A DNA stretch of 34,264 nucleotides, from positions 3,751 through 38,014 of the forward strand of contig DFSK01000124.1 of NCBI GenBank assembly GCA_002378605.1. Reading direction: 5' to 3'. How positions within the stretch are numbered: the stretch's first letter is position 1; each line of letters begins with the position of its first letter. Positions 13,032 to 23,177 of the stretch are shown piece after piece. The notes below the pieces were generated by a model. It did not search any database. It was given only the letters and a program-made list of their open reading frames with translations, and was not told the DNA's origin. Both the position numbers and the translations under genes were made by a program. Origin of the DNA: Alphaproteobacteria bacterium UBA3439. GTDB lineage: Bacteria; Pseudomonadota; Alphaproteobacteria; Puniceispirillales; Puniceispirillaceae.

Positions 13032-13169
13032 GTTTCGGGTTTCCTTGCGGATTTTGGCTTATCTCCCTAGCCAAACCCGCTGAAATCAAAAGAAAAGCTG
13101 GGCCGGGCGGTTTTGGCAACCTTGATCCCGGATTGGTCGGCACGGGGATGAATAGGAGCTTTGGGTATC

Positions 13170-13649
13170 GTGGATTTATTTCTATCCACATTTGAGCATC
13201 GCATAGATAAGAAGGGGCGCCTGTCCGTGCCGGCTCCTTTTCGGTCTGTGCTTGAGCGCCGTCGTGACCCGCTTTATCTGTTCAAGTCACTTACCGAACC
13301 ATGCCTTGAGGGCTGTGGGCCTGAGCGCATTGGCCAGATCGTTGACGCAATTGATTCAATGGACAGCCTGTCAGCCGAAGTCGCAACGCTACAAACCATG
13401 CTGTCAAGCGCGCAGGAAATGAAACTTGATTCCGAAGGTCGGATCATGCTGAACGCTGATTTCATGGCCTTTGCCGAACTGAATGATGCCGCGCTTTATG
13501 CCGGTATTGGCCGGTCTTTTCAAATTTGGCTTCCTGATCGTTATCGCGGCCGCGAAGCCGAAGCCCGCGAACGCGCCAAAATCAATGGATTGCCAAGCCT
13601 TCGCCTCGGCCGAGCCAGCCCGACCTCCTCTGAAAACGGGGGCAGCTGA
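13170..13649 (+). CDS. mraZ: MraZ, transcriptional regulator of the dcw cluster
   Basis: A 159-aa protein with two AbrB-like DNA-binding halves. Repeat 1 has LSTFEHRIDKKGRLSVPAPFR near the N-terminus; repeat 2 has LDSEGRIMLNADF near residues 88-100. Members form rings that bind TGGG repeats upstream of their own gene; such repeats are present at 12987-13031. The GTG at 13170 is chosen because it gives the usual short N-terminus (MDLFLSTF) and lies 11 bases after AGGAG; a TTG at 13161 is too near that site. First gene of the cluster, overlapping rsmH by one base. Confidence 0.93.
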   Translation: MDLFLSTFEHRIDKKGRLSVPAPFRSVLERRRDPLYLFKSLTEPCLEGCGPERIGQIVDAIDSMDSLSAEVATLQTMLSSAQEMKLDSEGRIMLNADFMAFAELNDAALYAGIGRSFQIWLPDRYRGREAEARERAKINGLPSLRLGRASPTSSENGGS

Positions 13650-14671
13650 TGTCTGGACAGACGCTTCACCAATCTGTTCTGTTAAACGAGGTGGTGGATG
13701 CGCTTGGCCCGCAAAATGGCGGTTGCTATCTTGATGCAACCTTTGGCAATGGCGGCTATAGCCGCGCCATTCTTGATGCCGCCAGCTGCACCCTTCTTGC
13801 CATTGACCGTGATCCAGACGCCATTGCCCGTGGCGGGCCAATGCTTGCCGAATATGATGGCCGGTTTCATCTTGCCGAAGGTTGTTTTTCCGATATGACC
13901 GCGCTGCTGCAGGTACAATTGACCGGCTTTGATGGGCTGGATGGCGCTGCATTTGATCTTGGCGTTTGCTCAACCCAGCTTGACCAGCCCGAGCGCGGCT
14001 TTTCATTCCGCGCCGATGGCCCGCTTGACATGCGCATGTCAAAATCAGGACAAAGCGCTGCCGATATCGTCATGCAAACCGACGAAGCCGATCTGGCGCG
14101 TATCTTTTGGGAATATGGCGAAGAAAAAGCATCGCGCCGTATCGCCAAGGCCATTTGCCGCATCCGCGACGAAACTGAAATCACCAGCACCGGACAATTG
14201 GCCGCCATCATCCATAGCGTCATGCCAGCCAAAAGACCCGGCCAGATTGATCCGGCAACGCGCAGCTTTCAGGCCTTGCGCATTTTCGTCAATCGCGAAC
14301 TTGACGAATTGACCGCTGGCCTTGAGGCGGTTGAACGTCTGCTGCGTCCGGGCGGTATTCTGGCGGTCGTTTCCTTTCATTCGCTTGAAGACCGCATCGT
14401 CAAACGCTTTCTGGCAACCCGCGGCCAGCACGCATCAAAACCATCACGGCACCGGCCGGTGATTGAAGGTCCTGCGCCCAGCTTTGAAATTCTGAGCCGC
14501 AAGGCCATTCTGCCAATTGAAGATGAGCGCAATCAAAACAGCCGCGCACGTTCGGCCAAATTACGCATTGCCCGCCGCACCGACGCGCCGCCTCTTGGCA
14601 TGGCAGCGGCACCCTATTCGACCGCAAACGAAACCGCCAGATCCCAAAAGGAGTCAAAGCAATGCGGCTAA
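13649..14671 (+). CDS. rsmH: 16S rRNA m4C1402 methyltransferase
   Basis: 340 aa. RsmH (formerly MraW) methylates N4 of C1402 in the decoding centre of 16S rRNA using S-adenosylmethionine. The SAM site is YLDATFGNGGYSRAIL near residues 27-42 with LLAIDRDPDAI following. The family stretches FDLGVCSTQLDQPERGFSFRADGPLDMRM, FQALRIFVNREL and AVVSFHSLEDRIVKRF are all present. The start overlaps the mraZ stop (TGATG) and the end overlaps ftsL by 10 bases. The last about 40 residues are polar and probably disordered. Confidence 0.96.
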   Translation: MSGQTLHQSVLLNEVVDALGPQNGGCYLDATFGNGGYSRAILDAASCTLLAIDRDPDAIARGGPMLAEYDGRFHLAEGCFSDMTALLQVQLTGFDGLDGAAFDLGVCSTQLDQPERGFSFRADGPLDMRMSKSGQSAADIVMQTDEADLARIFWEYGEEKASRRIAKAICRIRDETEITSTGQLAAIIHSVMPAKRPGQIDPATRSFQALRIFVNRELDELTAGLEAVERLLRPGGILAVVSFHSLEDRIVKRFLATRGQHASKPSRHRPVIEGPAPSFEILSRKAILPIEDERNQNSRARSAKLRIARRTDAPPLGMAAAPYSTANETARSQKESKQCG

Positions 14672-15009
14672 TTCTGCTAAGCGCTCTCATATTGGTTGGA
14701 TTGGGAACCACCTTATATCAGGTCAAAACCGGCATTGACGAACGTCAGGATCGGCTGCATCGGCTTGAGCTTCGCATTGCCGACACCAAACGCGATATCG
14801 CCGTTCTCGAGGCCGAATGGGCCTATCTGTCTCGCCCCGAGCGGGTGATGACCCTGTCTGGTGATTTGTTGCAGATGAAGCCGATCGGACAAGACCGAAT
14901 TTTGCCGCTTGATGCCATTCCAATGCGCATTGAGTTTGGCCAAGCCGATCTAAAGAAAATCGTTTTTAACCCAGCAATTCAGCCTAAAAAGAAAGACCAG
15001 GCCGAATGA
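14662..15009 (+). CDS. ftsL: cell division protein FtsL
   Basis: A 115-aa bitopic membrane protein: a hydrophobic segment at about residues 3-20 (LILLSALILVGLGTTLY), then a periplasmic leucine-zipper-like coiled coil (about 24-57, LHRLELRIADTKRDIAVLEAEWAYL) and the ERV motif-like RPERVMTL that is common to FtsL. FtsL joins FtsB and FtsQ to activate FtsW/FtsI at the septum. Sequence conservation of the family is low; position between rsmH and ftsI and the topology make the call. Overlaps both neighbours (10 and 4 bases). Confidence 0.9.
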   Translation: MRLILLSALILVGLGTTLYQVKTGIDERQDRLHRLELRIADTKRDIAVLEAEWAYLSRPERVMTLSGDLLQMKPIGQDRILPLDAIPMRIEFGQADLKKIVFNPAIQPKKKDQAE

Positions 15010-16715
15010 ATTCGCCGCTGCAGAAATTACGGCGATTGATTTTGCCACCACGCCCCGATCCGGCCCGTTCGCGCCGCATCGCCGAAGGGCGTTTGATGAT
15101 CGGCTGTCTTGTTGCCTTTGGCATCTTCATCACCATTGGCGTGCGGATCGTCGGCCTTGCCGATGCCAGCGCCAGCACCCGCCTTGCAAAAAGCGCCGCC
15201 GCCATCACCACCGAACGTGGCCGCATTCTTGACCGCAAGGGCCGTTTACTGGCTGGCAATTTGCCAATTACCGTTCTTCACGCCGACCCTAGCGAGATTA
15301 TGGATGCGCGCGATGCGGCTGCCAAATTGGCGCCCTTATTGACCCAGCATGACCACGCCAGCCTGACCAAATTACTGACCAAGAAAACCCGCTATGTCGA
15401 GCTTGACCGGCAATTGCCGCCCAAGCGTCATGCGCAAATTCTGCAACTGGGGATTCCGGGTGTTTATTTTGCTAAGGGCGCGGTTCGCGTTTATCCACGC
15501 GAATATGCTGCCGCGCATATTCTTGGCCATGTCGATACTGATAATATCGGCATTGCCGGAATCGAAAAATCAATGAATGCCAAGCTGGCGGCAGGCGAAG
15601 ACGTTACCTTATCGATTGATCTTGGCTTGCAGGCGGTGATCCGGCGTGAAATTCAACAGCAGATTGACTCGTTTGAGGCCATTGGCGGTGCTGGCATTTT
15701 GCTTGATATCAAAAGCGGTGAAATGCTGGCGGTCGCGTCACTTCCCGATTTCAATCCGAATCAATTCGCGCTTGCCAATGATGACATGCGTTTCAATCGC
15801 GCCACCAAGGGCCTGTATGAAATGGGGTCCACCTTCAAGGTGTTGAATACCGCTATCGCCCTTGAATCTGGCGCTGCAACAACGAATCAGCGTTTTGAAG
15901 TATCGAAACCAATGCGGGTTTCACGCTTTACCATTACCGATTACCACCCGCATAACAAACCATTGAATGTGCCTGAAATTCTGATCTATTCGTCAAATAT
16001 CGGATCGGCAAGAATGGCCGAGGCGATTGGCGCGGAAACCCAGCGAGCCTTTATCGACAAGCTTGGGCTACTTGATCGGCTAGAGCTTGAAATTCCCGAA
16101 ATATCACGCCCCCTCTCGCCAAAAAGCTGGCATCGCACAACGACAGTTACCGTTTCTTACGGGCATGGCATTTCGATTTCACCAGCCCATCTTGCCAGCG
16201 CGGTTGCCGCCGCATCGGGCAATGGTCACTGGATTCAGCCAACGCTGCTAAAACGCCAAACCGGTGACAACCCCTTGCGCCTGCGCGTCTTTTCCGAAAA
16301 GACGGCGCGTGCCGTGCGGTCAATGATGCGGCTGGTTGTCTCGCATGAAGACGGCACTGGCAATTTTGCCGAAGCCCGCGGATATATGGTTGGCGGCAAA
16401 ACCGGTACAGCCGAAAAAATTCAGGTCGGCGGCTACAACAAAAAGGCCAATCTTGCCACATTTGTTGCCACCTTCCCCGTTCATGACCCGCGTTATGTAA
16501 TTGTCATTCTTGTTGACGAACCCAAAGGACAGAAGCATTCACACGGTTATGCAACCGCTGGCTGGGTTGCCGCACCGGCCATTCGCCGGATTGTCGAACA
16601 GATTGCGCCAATGCTTGGCGTTCTTCCTGTTGACGAACAATCGCCGCTAATTCGCCAAAAACTGCTGCTTGACTTCACGATTGGTAATGAGGAGGCAACA
16701 CTTGCATCTTACTGA
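15006..16715 (+). CDS. ftsI: septal peptidoglycan transpeptidase FtsI (PBP3)
   Basis: 569 aa, class B penicillin-binding protein that cross-links septal peptidoglycan together with FtsW. A cytoplasmic arginine-rich tail is followed by one membrane anchor (about residues 31-52). The non-catalytic domain has RGRILDRKGRLLA. The transpeptidase motifs are all present: STFK with nucleophile S275, SSN at 329-331 and KTG at 465-467. It overlaps ftsL by ATGA and murE by 14 bases, so it is translated from the shared dcw message. Confidence 0.96.
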   Translation: MNSPLQKLRRLILPPRPDPARSRRIAEGRLMIGCLVAFGIFITIGVRIVGLADASASTRLAKSAAAITTERGRILDRKGRLLAGNLPITVLHADPSEIMDARDAAAKLAPLLTQHDHASLTKLLTKKTRYVELDRQLPPKRHAQILQLGIPGVYFAKGAVRVYPREYAAAHILGHVDTDNIGIAGIEKSMNAKLAAGEDVTLSIDLGLQAVIRREIQQQIDSFEAIGGAGILLDIKSGEMLAVASLPDFNPNQFALANDDMRFNRATKGLYEMGSTFKVLNTAIALESGAATTNQRFEVSKPMRVSRFTITDYHPHNKPLNVPEILIYSSNIGSARMAEAIGAETQRAFIDKLGLLDRLELEIPEISRPLSPKSWHRTTTVTVSYGHGISISPAHLASAVAAASGNGHWIQPTLLKRQTGDNPLRLRVFSEKTARAVRSMMRLVVSHEDGTGNFAEARGYMVGGKTGTAEKIQVGGYNKKANLATFVATFPVHDPRYVIVILVDEPKGQKHSHGYATAGWVAAPAIRRIVEQIAPMLGVLPVDEQSPLIRQKLLLDFTIGNEEATLASY

Positions 16716-18210
16716 TCTATGTCATGATCTGATCGAAATTCCCGATCAAGCTGGCGCTATTATGGTGACCGGCCTTGCGGTTGATTCAAAACGGGTTGCC
16801 GCTGGCGATCTGTTTTTTGCGCTTGCTGGCACCCACCGCGATGGTCGTGACTTTATCGGTGATGCAATCAAGGCTGGTGCCGTGGCGATTGTGACTGGCG
16901 CATTGCCACTGGCAAAAGATATTGCCAAGCTGGCAAAACAGGCCGCGATTCCGATCCTGCAATGCGAAAACCCACGCCGTGTTATGGCCAAAATGGCCGC
17001 AATTCACTGGTCGTCACAACCCGGTATGGTTGCCGCTGTTACTGGCACGAATGGCAAAACATCTACCACCGAATTTTTGCGCCAGCTATGGCAGCGCGCC
17101 ACTTGGCAGGCCATTGCGGTTGGCACGCTTGGCATCACCGGCACCGATATGATCAAATCTGAAGGAGCGCTGTTAAGCCTGCCGCCCCTGACCACGCCGG
17201 ACAGCATCAGCCTTCATGCGACATTGGCGCCCCTGACCAAAGCCGGTGTCACACATCTTGCGCTTGAGGCAAGCAGTCATGGTCTTGAACAGCATCGTTT
17301 GGACGGGCTGAATATCCATATTGCCGCCTTTACCAATCTTAGCCGTGATCATCTTGACCATCATCGTGATATGGATCGCTATTTTGCCGCCAAACATCGG
17401 CTATTTACCGATCTTCTCAGCGAAGGCGGTGCTGCCATCATCAATCTTGATGACCAATATAGCGCGGCAATCATCGACAGTTTGCAAGACCGTGCCATTG
17501 TCATCAAAACATTTGGCTATGCTGAAGATGCTGATTTCCGCATCCTATCCATCACCCCATCGGGTGACGGTCTTGATATGAAGGTGACTTATCAAGGTCA
17601 GACATGGGATATCCCGCTGGCGCTTTCCGGCACATTTCAGGCCATTAACGCCCTGACCGCCGCCGTCATGGCGCATCTTGGAGGCTTGCCGCTTCATGAC
17701 GCGCTTGGCGCTTTGCCATACCTAAAAGCGGCACCGGGCCGCATGCAAACGGTTCATGGTCATCCAACCGGTGCGCGTGTCGTTGTCGATTATGCCCATA
17801 CCCCCGATGCGCTTGCCGCAGCGCTTGCCGCTTTGCGCCCCGAGGCCAGTGGCAAGCTTGTTGTTCTGTTTGGCTGTGGCGGCGACCGTGATCCGGGCAA
17901 GCGCGCGATGATGGGCAAGGTTGCCTGTAAAATTGCCGATGATGTCATCATCACCGATGACAATCCACGAAGCGAAGATCCTGCCAGCATTCGCAGTGCC
18001 ATTTTAGAATCCTGTGCCAAGGCCACCGAAATTGTGCCACGCGACAAAGCCATCACCACCGCGCTTGCCAGCCTTGTCGCCGGTGATGTGTTGCTGATTG
18101 CGGGCAAGGGGCATGAGACCGGCCAATTAATTGGCAATGAAACCCTGCCATTTGACGATGCATCGGTTGCCAATAACAAAATTCGCACCATGCGGGAGGC
18201 CTTGCAATGA
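16702..18210 (+). CDS. murE: UDP-MurNAc-tripeptide synthetase, meso-DAP type
   Basis: 502 aa. Adds meso-diaminopimelate to UDP-MurNAc-L-Ala-D-Glu in the cytoplasm. The ATP loop GTNGKTST is at residues 115-122; the DNPR motif (420-423) that selects meso-DAP instead of lysine is present in ITDDNPRSEDP. VVVDYAHTPDAL and VVLFGCGGDRDPGKR are also typical. Start: TTG 16702 lies 6 bases after a perfect GGAGG (16691-16695), inside the end of ftsI, and is clearly better than the ATG at 16669 that has no such site. A TTG start may lower its yield relative to neighbours. Confidence 0.95.
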   Translation: MHLTDLCHDLIEIPDQAGAIMVTGLAVDSKRVAAGDLFFALAGTHRDGRDFIGDAIKAGAVAIVTGALPLAKDIAKLAKQAAIPILQCENPRRVMAKMAAIHWSSQPGMVAAVTGTNGKTSTTEFLRQLWQRATWQAIAVGTLGITGTDMIKSEGALLSLPPLTTPDSISLHATLAPLTKAGVTHLALEASSHGLEQHRLDGLNIHIAAFTNLSRDHLDHHRDMDRYFAAKHRLFTDLLSEGGAAIINLDDQYSAAIIDSLQDRAIVIKTFGYAEDADFRILSITPSGDGLDMKVTYQGQTWDIPLALSGTFQAINALTAAVMAHLGGLPLHDALGALPYLKAAPGRMQTVHGHPTGARVVVDYAHTPDALAAALAALRPEASGKLVVLFGCGGDRDPGKRAMMGKVACKIADDVIITDDNPRSEDPASIRSAILESCAKATEIVPRDKAITTALASLVAGDVLLIAGKGHETGQLIGNETLPFDDASVANNKIRTMREALQ

Positions 18211-19649
18211 CGGCGCCGCTTTGGACATGTGACGATTTGCTTGCCGGATGCGGCGGCGCATTATTTGACCCTGCCTTTGGTTGTGGCCCCATTTCAGGCA
18301 TTGAAATTGATAGCCGCAATTGCAAATCAGGTGATTTGTTTGTCGCGCTTGTTGGTGACATGCAAGATGGGCATGATTTCATTACCAAGGCCGCCGAGGC
18401 TGGCGCGGCGGCATGTCTTGTTCGCCGTCCAAATAGTGACGCGGCTATTGCACAGATCATTGTCGATGATCCACTTGGTGCGCTTGCGCGTCTTGGGCGT
18501 ACCAGCCGAAGCCGTTTTGCCGGAAAAATGGTTGGCATCACCGGTTCGGTTGGTAAAACCGGCAGCAAAGATATGTTGGCGCATGCCCTGACCGCATTTG
18601 GCAAAACCCATGCCAGCCAGCGCAGCTTTAACAATCATATCGGCGTGCCAATCACCCTTGCCACACTTGCCGCAGATTGTGATTTTGCCGTTCAGGAAAT
18701 GGGCATGAATGCGGCTGGCGAAATTGCCGCTTTGACCGCACTGGCGCGTCCCGACATTGCCTTAATTACGCGCATTGCCAGCTCGCATGGTGGCTTTTTT
18801 GACAGCCTCGATGATATCGCCAAAGCCAAAGCCGAAATTTTCGAAGGGCTAAATGCTGGTGGGACAGCAATCTTGAACATTGATGATCCGTTCTATGACC
18901 AGCTTGCCAGCACGGCAACCAAGGCAGGCGCGGGACGCATTATCAGTTTTGGCCGCAAGGATGACGCCGAATTCTGTCTTCTTGAGGCACGCCAGCATGA
19001 AGATGGCATGACTGTTCATGCCGAAATCGCGGGGCATGAATTGCGCTTTGAAATGCAGATGCATGGCACCCATTGGGCGCAAAATGCGCTTGGCGTTCTG
19101 GCCTGCATCGACGCGCTTGGCTTGCCGGTCGATGAAGCTGCGGCAAGGCTTGCCAGCTGTCCGATACCAAAAGGGCGCGGCGGGCGTTTATCTGGCCGCT
19201 ATCACGATTGCAAGATCACGCTGATTGATGACAGCTATAATGCCAGCCCAGCATCAATGGCCGCCGCCTTTGCCAGCATGACAGCAACTCCGCCAACAAT
19301 CATGATTCTAAGCGAAATGCGCGAATTGGGCGATGCCACTGCAACCGAACATGCCGCGCTGATGTCAAAAATCAATGGCTTATCGCCGCGGCTTGTCATT
19401 GCCTTGGGATCGGCCATGCATGATGCGCTTGATGGATTGGATGATGCCATTGCCGCCATCGCCGCGCCAGATACGGCAGCTGCGGTGCAAAATCTTGAAG
19501 ATGCCGTTGAAGATGGTGACATCATCTTTGTCAAAGGGTCACTTGGGTCGGGATCATGGCGTGTTCGCGATGCCATTCTTGCCAATTTTGATGCTGAATC
19601 ATCCACTGGGGCATCATCACAAAATGGGGGGAACAGCCATGCTGCCTGA
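18207..19649 (+). CDS. murF: UDP-MurNAc-pentapeptide synthetase
   Basis: 480 aa. Ligates D-Ala-D-Ala to the UDP-MurNAc-tripeptide, the last cytoplasmic step of the soluble precursor. The ATP loop reads GSVGKT (residues 113-118), the usual alphaproteobacterial form of the Mur ligase loop. [25 protein letters not shown] and [16 protein letters not shown] are family landmarks. ATGA overlap with murE and 11-base overlap with mraY. The C-terminal 15 residues are polar and weakly conserved. Confidence 0.95.
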   Translation: MTAPLWTCDDLLAGCGGALFDPAFGCGPISGIEIDSRNCKSGDLFVALVGDMQDGHDFITKAAEAGAAACLVRRPNSDAAIAQIIVDDPLGALARLGRTSRSRFAGKMVGITGSVGKTGSKDMLAHALTAFGKTHASQRSFNNHIGVPITLATLAADCDFAVQEMGMNAAGEIAALTALARPDIALITRIASSHGGFFDSLDDIAKAKAEIFEGLNAGGTAILNIDDPFYDQLASTATKAGAGRIISFGRKDDAEFCLLEARQHEDGMTVHAEIAGHELRFEMQMHGTHWAQNALGVLACIDALGLPVDEAAARLASCPIPKGRGGRLSGRYHDCKITLIDDSYNASPASMAAAFASMTATPPTIMILSEMRELGDATATEHAALMSKINGLSPRLVIALGSAMHDALDGLDDAIAAIAAPDTAAAVQNLEDAVEDGDIIFVKGSLGSGSWRVRDAILANFDAESSTGASSQNGGNSHAA

Positions 19650-20727
19650 CCTGCTTGTTCCTTTATCCGATCAGTTTCAGCCCTTTAACCTGTTCCGCTA
19701 TATCACCTTTCGAACAGGTGGGGCGACGATCACTGCCCTGTTGATTGCCCTGATCTGCGGGCCTGCCTTTATCCGCTGGCTCAAAACGCATCAGGCCGAA
19801 GGCCAGCCGATCCGTGATGACGGGCCACAATCACATCTTCTTACCAAAATTGGCACGCCAACAATGGGTGGGCTGCTGATCCTGATTGCCTTTGCCGTTT
19901 CAACGCTTTTATGGATGCCGCTATCCAACCCCTATTTATGGCCAGTTCTTTTGATCTCGCTCAGCTTTGGCGCCATTGGCAGCCTTGATGATTGGATGAA
20001 ATTGCGCAAACGATCGCATAATGGCATGTCGGCACGCATGAAAATGCTGTTGCAGCTTGTCATCGCCTTTTTCGCCACATTGATTTTCATCGAATTATCA
20101 CCAGAACAGCTTCGCTATGGTGTTGCCGTACCATTTTTCAAAGACACGCTGCTGGCGATGGGGATATTTTATGTACCTTTTGCGATGATGGTTATCGTCG
20201 GCGCGTCAAATGCGGTGAATCTAACCGATGGTCTGGACGGGCTTGCCATTGTTCCAGTGATGATCGTCGCGGGGTGTTTTGCGTTGATCGCCTATCTTGC
20301 CGGAAATTATAATTTTGCCACCTATCTTCAAATCAATTTTGTTCCCGGCACAGGTGATCTGGCAGTGATGTGCGGCGCGTTGATTGGCGCCGGTCTTGGC
20401 TTTTTATGGTTTAACGCCCCGCCTGCGCGCGTATTTATGGGCGATACCGGATCGCTTGCTCTTGGCGGCACTTTGGGGGCGATCGCAGTGGCAACACGTC
20501 ACGAGCTGGTGCTGGCCATTACTGGCGGTCTGTTCGTTGTTGAAACCCTGTCGGTTATCTTGCAGGTGGCGTCTTTCAAATTGACTGGCAAGCGGATTTT
20601 CCTGATGGCGCCGCTGCATCATCATTTTGAGAAAAAAGGGTGGGCCGAACCAACAATCGTCATTCGTTTCTGGATTATTGCGGTGGTGCTGGCTGTGGCT
20701 GGCCTGTCATCGCTAAAGCTGCGTTAG
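19639..20727 (+). CDS. mraY: phospho-MurNAc-pentapeptide transferase
   Basis: 362 aa, about ten membrane helices. Transfers phospho-MurNAc-pentapeptide to undecaprenyl phosphate to make lipid I. Key residues: aspartates in GSLDDWMK (117-118), [10 protein letters not shown] with D197 and D200, the [11 protein letters not shown] loop, and the histidines of HHHFEKKGW (327-329). The open frame begins far upstream inside murF; the ATG at 19639 with a run of G just before it gives the normal N-terminus MLPDLL. Followed by a 13-base gap to murD, the only true gap inside the core cluster before ftsA. Confidence 0.96.
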   Translation: MLPDLLVPLSDQFQPFNLFRYITFRTGGATITALLIALICGPAFIRWLKTHQAEGQPIRDDGPQSHLLTKIGTPTMGGLLILIAFAVSTLLWMPLSNPYLWPVLLISLSFGAIGSLDDWMKLRKRSHNGMSARMKMLLQLVIAFFATLIFIELSPEQLRYGVAVPFFKDTLLAMGIFYVPFAMMVIVGASNAVNLTDGLDGLAIVPVMIVAGCFALIAYLAGNYNFATYLQINFVPGTGDLAVMCGALIGAGLGFLWFNAPPARVFMGDTGSLALGGTLGAIAVATRHELVLAITGGLFVVETLSVILQVASFKLTGKRIFLMAPLHHHFEKKGWAEPTIVIRFWIIAVVLAVAGLSSLKLR

Positions 20728-20740
20728 GGGAATGATCTGA

Positions 20741-22060
20741 ATGCTGGTTCCAGATGACATGAACGGACAGACAGTCGGGGTCTTAGGCCTTGGCGGATCT
20801 GGCGTTGCCGCAGTTGCCGCATTGCAGGCAGCCGGTGCGCATGTCGTTGCCTTTGATGATGGCAAAAACCAGCAAGATCTTCCCGCAATTCAAATGACCG
20901 ATTGGCGCGACTGGCCCTGGCAGAACATGGCGGCGATGGTGATCAGCCCGGGCATCCCGCATCTTCATCCAACACCGCATCCTGCGGCTGCCCATGCCAA
21001 TAGCCTTGAAATTGAAGTGATCAGCGAAGTTGAACTCGCCTTACGGGCAAAACCGCAAGCCCAGCTTGTCGTGGTGACTGGCACCAACGGCAAATCAACG
21101 ACAACAGCGCTGATTGGCCATTGCCTTGCAACTGCCGGACGCGCTCATGCGATTGGTGGCAATCTTGGTGATCCAGCCTGCTCGCTTGATGACCCGGGCA
21201 AAGATGGCGTTCTTGTGCTTGAGCTATCCTCGTATCAGCTGGAAACAACCCCATCACTGGCACCCGATATTTCGATCCTGCTGAATATCAGCCCCGATCA
21301 CCTTGACCGGCATGGCGGCATGAACGGCTATATCGCCGCCAAGGCCGTCGTTCTTGACCGGCTTGGGGCAGATTGTCTTGCGATTATCGGGAATGGTGAT
21401 GACCATGTGAAAACCCTAGCCGCCGCAACCCGTAAACGCGGAATCAAAACCATAATTGCCAACCCTGATGACGCCCCTGACGCGCAGCGTCATTCGGCAT
21501 CACTTGCCGGCTTGCATAATGCCGAAAACGCCGCCGCAGCTGCCTTTGCGCTTGCGGCGCTGGGGCTTAATATCGAGGTGATCAATCGCGGTGTCAAAAG
21601 CTATGCCAGCCTGCCGCATCGCCTGCAAACCGTTGCCCGCTGTGGTAAAATCCAGTTCGTAAATGACTCAAAAGCCACCAACGGCGTTGCCGCGGCCAAG
21701 GCATTGTCAGCCTTTGATGATATTTATTGGGTGGCTGGCGGTCTTGCCAAACAGGATGGGCTGGCACCGGCAATGCAATATCTTAGCGCTGTCAAAAAAG
21801 CCTATCTGATTGGTGCGGCAGCAGCAGAATTTGCCGAAAGCCTCGATGGACAATGCCCAGCCGCCATTTGCGGTGATCTGGAAAAAGCAACACGCGCCGC
21901 ATTTGATGATGCCAGCGCGGCACCTGACGGCGGCACCATTCTTTTGGCACCGGCCGCGGCGTCATTTGATCAATTTACCAGCTTTGGCGCCCGCGGCGAT
22001 GCCTTTGCCGCCCTTGCCCAAAATCTTTGCGCCCCCACATCAGGAGGCAATCATGCTTGA
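20741..22060 (+). CDS. murD: UDP-MurNAc-L-Ala D-glutamate ligase
   Basis: 439 aa. Adds D-glutamate to UDP-MurNAc-L-Ala. An N-terminal Rossmann-like part (VGVLGLGGSGVAAVAAL) binds the uridine nucleotide, the ATP loop GTNGKSTTT starts at residue 114, and LLNISPDHLDRHGG, HNAENAAAAAFAL and FVNDSKATNGVAAAKAL are family blocks. ATG 20741 is used; ATG 20759 is a possible shorter start. Overlaps ftsW by 8 bases. Confidence 0.95.
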   Translation: MLVPDDMNGQTVGVLGLGGSGVAAVAALQAAGAHVVAFDDGKNQQDLPAIQMTDWRDWPWQNMAAMVISPGIPHLHPTPHPAAAHANSLEIEVISEVELALRAKPQAQLVVVTGTNGKSTTTALIGHCLATAGRAHAIGGNLGDPACSLDDPGKDGVLVLELSSYQLETTPSLAPDISILLNISPDHLDRHGGMNGYIAAKAVVLDRLGADCLAIIGNGDDHVKTLAAATRKRGIKTIIANPDDAPDAQRHSASLAGLHNAENAAAAAFALAALGLNIEVINRGVKSYASLPHRLQTVARCGKIQFVNDSKATNGVAAAKALSAFDDIYWVAGGLAKQDGLAPAMQYLSAVKKAYLIGAAAAEFAESLDGQCPAAICGDLEKATRAAFDDASAAPDGGTILLAPAAASFDQFTSFGARGDAFAALAQNLCAPTSGGNHA

Positions 22061-23177
22061 TCGTACCGATCGTTCGCTTGTTGGCATCTGGTGGTGGACT
22101 GTTGATAAATGGCTTTTGGCGAGTGCCTTGCTGTTGATGACTCTTGGCATGATATTGGTAATGGCGGCCAGCCCTGCCGTGGCCAGCCTGATCAATCTAT
22201 CATCACAGCATTTCATTTTGCGCCAGCTTATCTATTTGGCACCGGCGTTGCTGATCATGCTGTCGGTTTCGATGCTCGAGCCGCGCCCCATTCGCGCCCT
22301 GTCGCTTGTCGGGCTTATTCTGGTGATCGGATTGATGATCCTCGCCATTGTTGCCGGCAGTGAAATCAAGGGCGCAACAAGATGGATATCGGTTGCGGGC
22401 CTGACGTTACAGCCATCTGAACTAGCCAAACCTTTATTTGCCATTGTATCGGCGTGGTTGCTGACGCTTTGGCGCGAGGGGCAAGATTTCCCGGGCTGGG
22501 CCTATGCATCGGGTCTGGCAGCGATCATTGTTGGCATCCTTGTGGCACAGCCCGATATCGGCATGACGGCTTTGATCTTGATGACATGGGGCTTTCAGAT
22601 GTTCCTTGCGGGCATGCCGATGCTGTTTGTCATTGGTGCCGCCGGTCTAGCACCGGTTGGATTCTATCTTGCCTATTTGAACCTGACGCATGTTCAGCTT
22701 CGTGTTGATAAATTCTTTGAAGGCGGTTCATGGCAGGTTGAACGCGCTAAAGAAAGCTTTGCCGAAGGCGGCTATTTTGGCGTTGGGCCGGGTGATGGTG
22801 TGGTCAAGCTGCATCTGCCGGATGCCCATTCCGATTTCATCTTTGCCGTTGCTGCCGAGGAATATGGCGCCATCGCTTGTCTGGCGTTGTTGGGGCTATA
22901 TGGATTTGTGATCATCCGCGGTTTTGCCCGCGCCCTATCGGGTGAAGGGCTGTTCTGCCTGATCGCCACGGCCAGTCTGGTCATGCAATTTGGCGTTCAG
23001 GCCAGCATTCATATGGCATCATCGGTCAATCTGATCCCGACCAAGGGCATGACCTTACCATTTATCAGCTATGGCGGTTCATCATTGTTGGCAAGCAGCC
23101 TGACCATGGGGCTGATCCTTGCCTTGACCCGCAAACGCACCACCGTCGATCACTTTGCCGATGGAGGCCGGTCATGA
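22053..23177 (+). CDS. ftsW: septal peptidoglycan glycosyltransferase FtsW
   Basis: 374 aa, SEDS family, about ten membrane helices. Polymerises lipid II into glycan strands at the septum with FtsI as partner. GATRWISVAGLTLQPSELAKP is the SEDS signature; the catalytic aspartate of the family is in the QPDIGMTAL block; LPDAHSDFIFAVAAEEYG and the final FISYGGSSL are also characteristic. The listed frame opens inside murD, but ATG 22053 follows AGGAGG (22042-22047) and gives the correct N-terminus MLDRTDRSLVG. ATGA overlap with murG. Confidence 0.96.
   Translation: MLDRTDRSLVGIWWWTVDKWLLASALLLMTLGMILVMAASPAVASLINLSSQHFILRQLIYLAPALLIMLSVSMLEPRPIRALSLVGLILVIGLMILAIVAGSEIKGATRWISVAGLTLQPSELAKPLFAIVSAWLLTLWREGQDFPGWAYASGLAAIIVGILVAQPDIGMTALILMTWGFQMFLAGMPMLFVIGAAGLAPVGFYLAYLNLTHVQLRVDKFFEGGSWQVERAKESFAEGGYFGVGPGDGVVKLHLPDAHSDFIFAVAAEEYGAIACLALLGLYGFVIIRGFARALSGEGLFCLIATASLVMQFGVQASIHMASSVNLIPTKGMTLPFISYGGSSLLASSLTMGLILALTRKRTTVDHFADGGRS

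Noticed and set aside
12946..13191. 81-codon minus-strand frame upstream of mraZ
   Set aside because: It overlaps the MraZ box array and the mraZ start; its proline-rich composition reflects non-coding sequence.
13404..14042. 212-codon minus-strand frame
   Set aside because: Shadow of mraZ and rsmH, whose products are fully conserved in the other strand.
18053..18634. 193-codon minus-strand frame
   Set aside because: Shadow of the murE-murF junction caused by codon bias.
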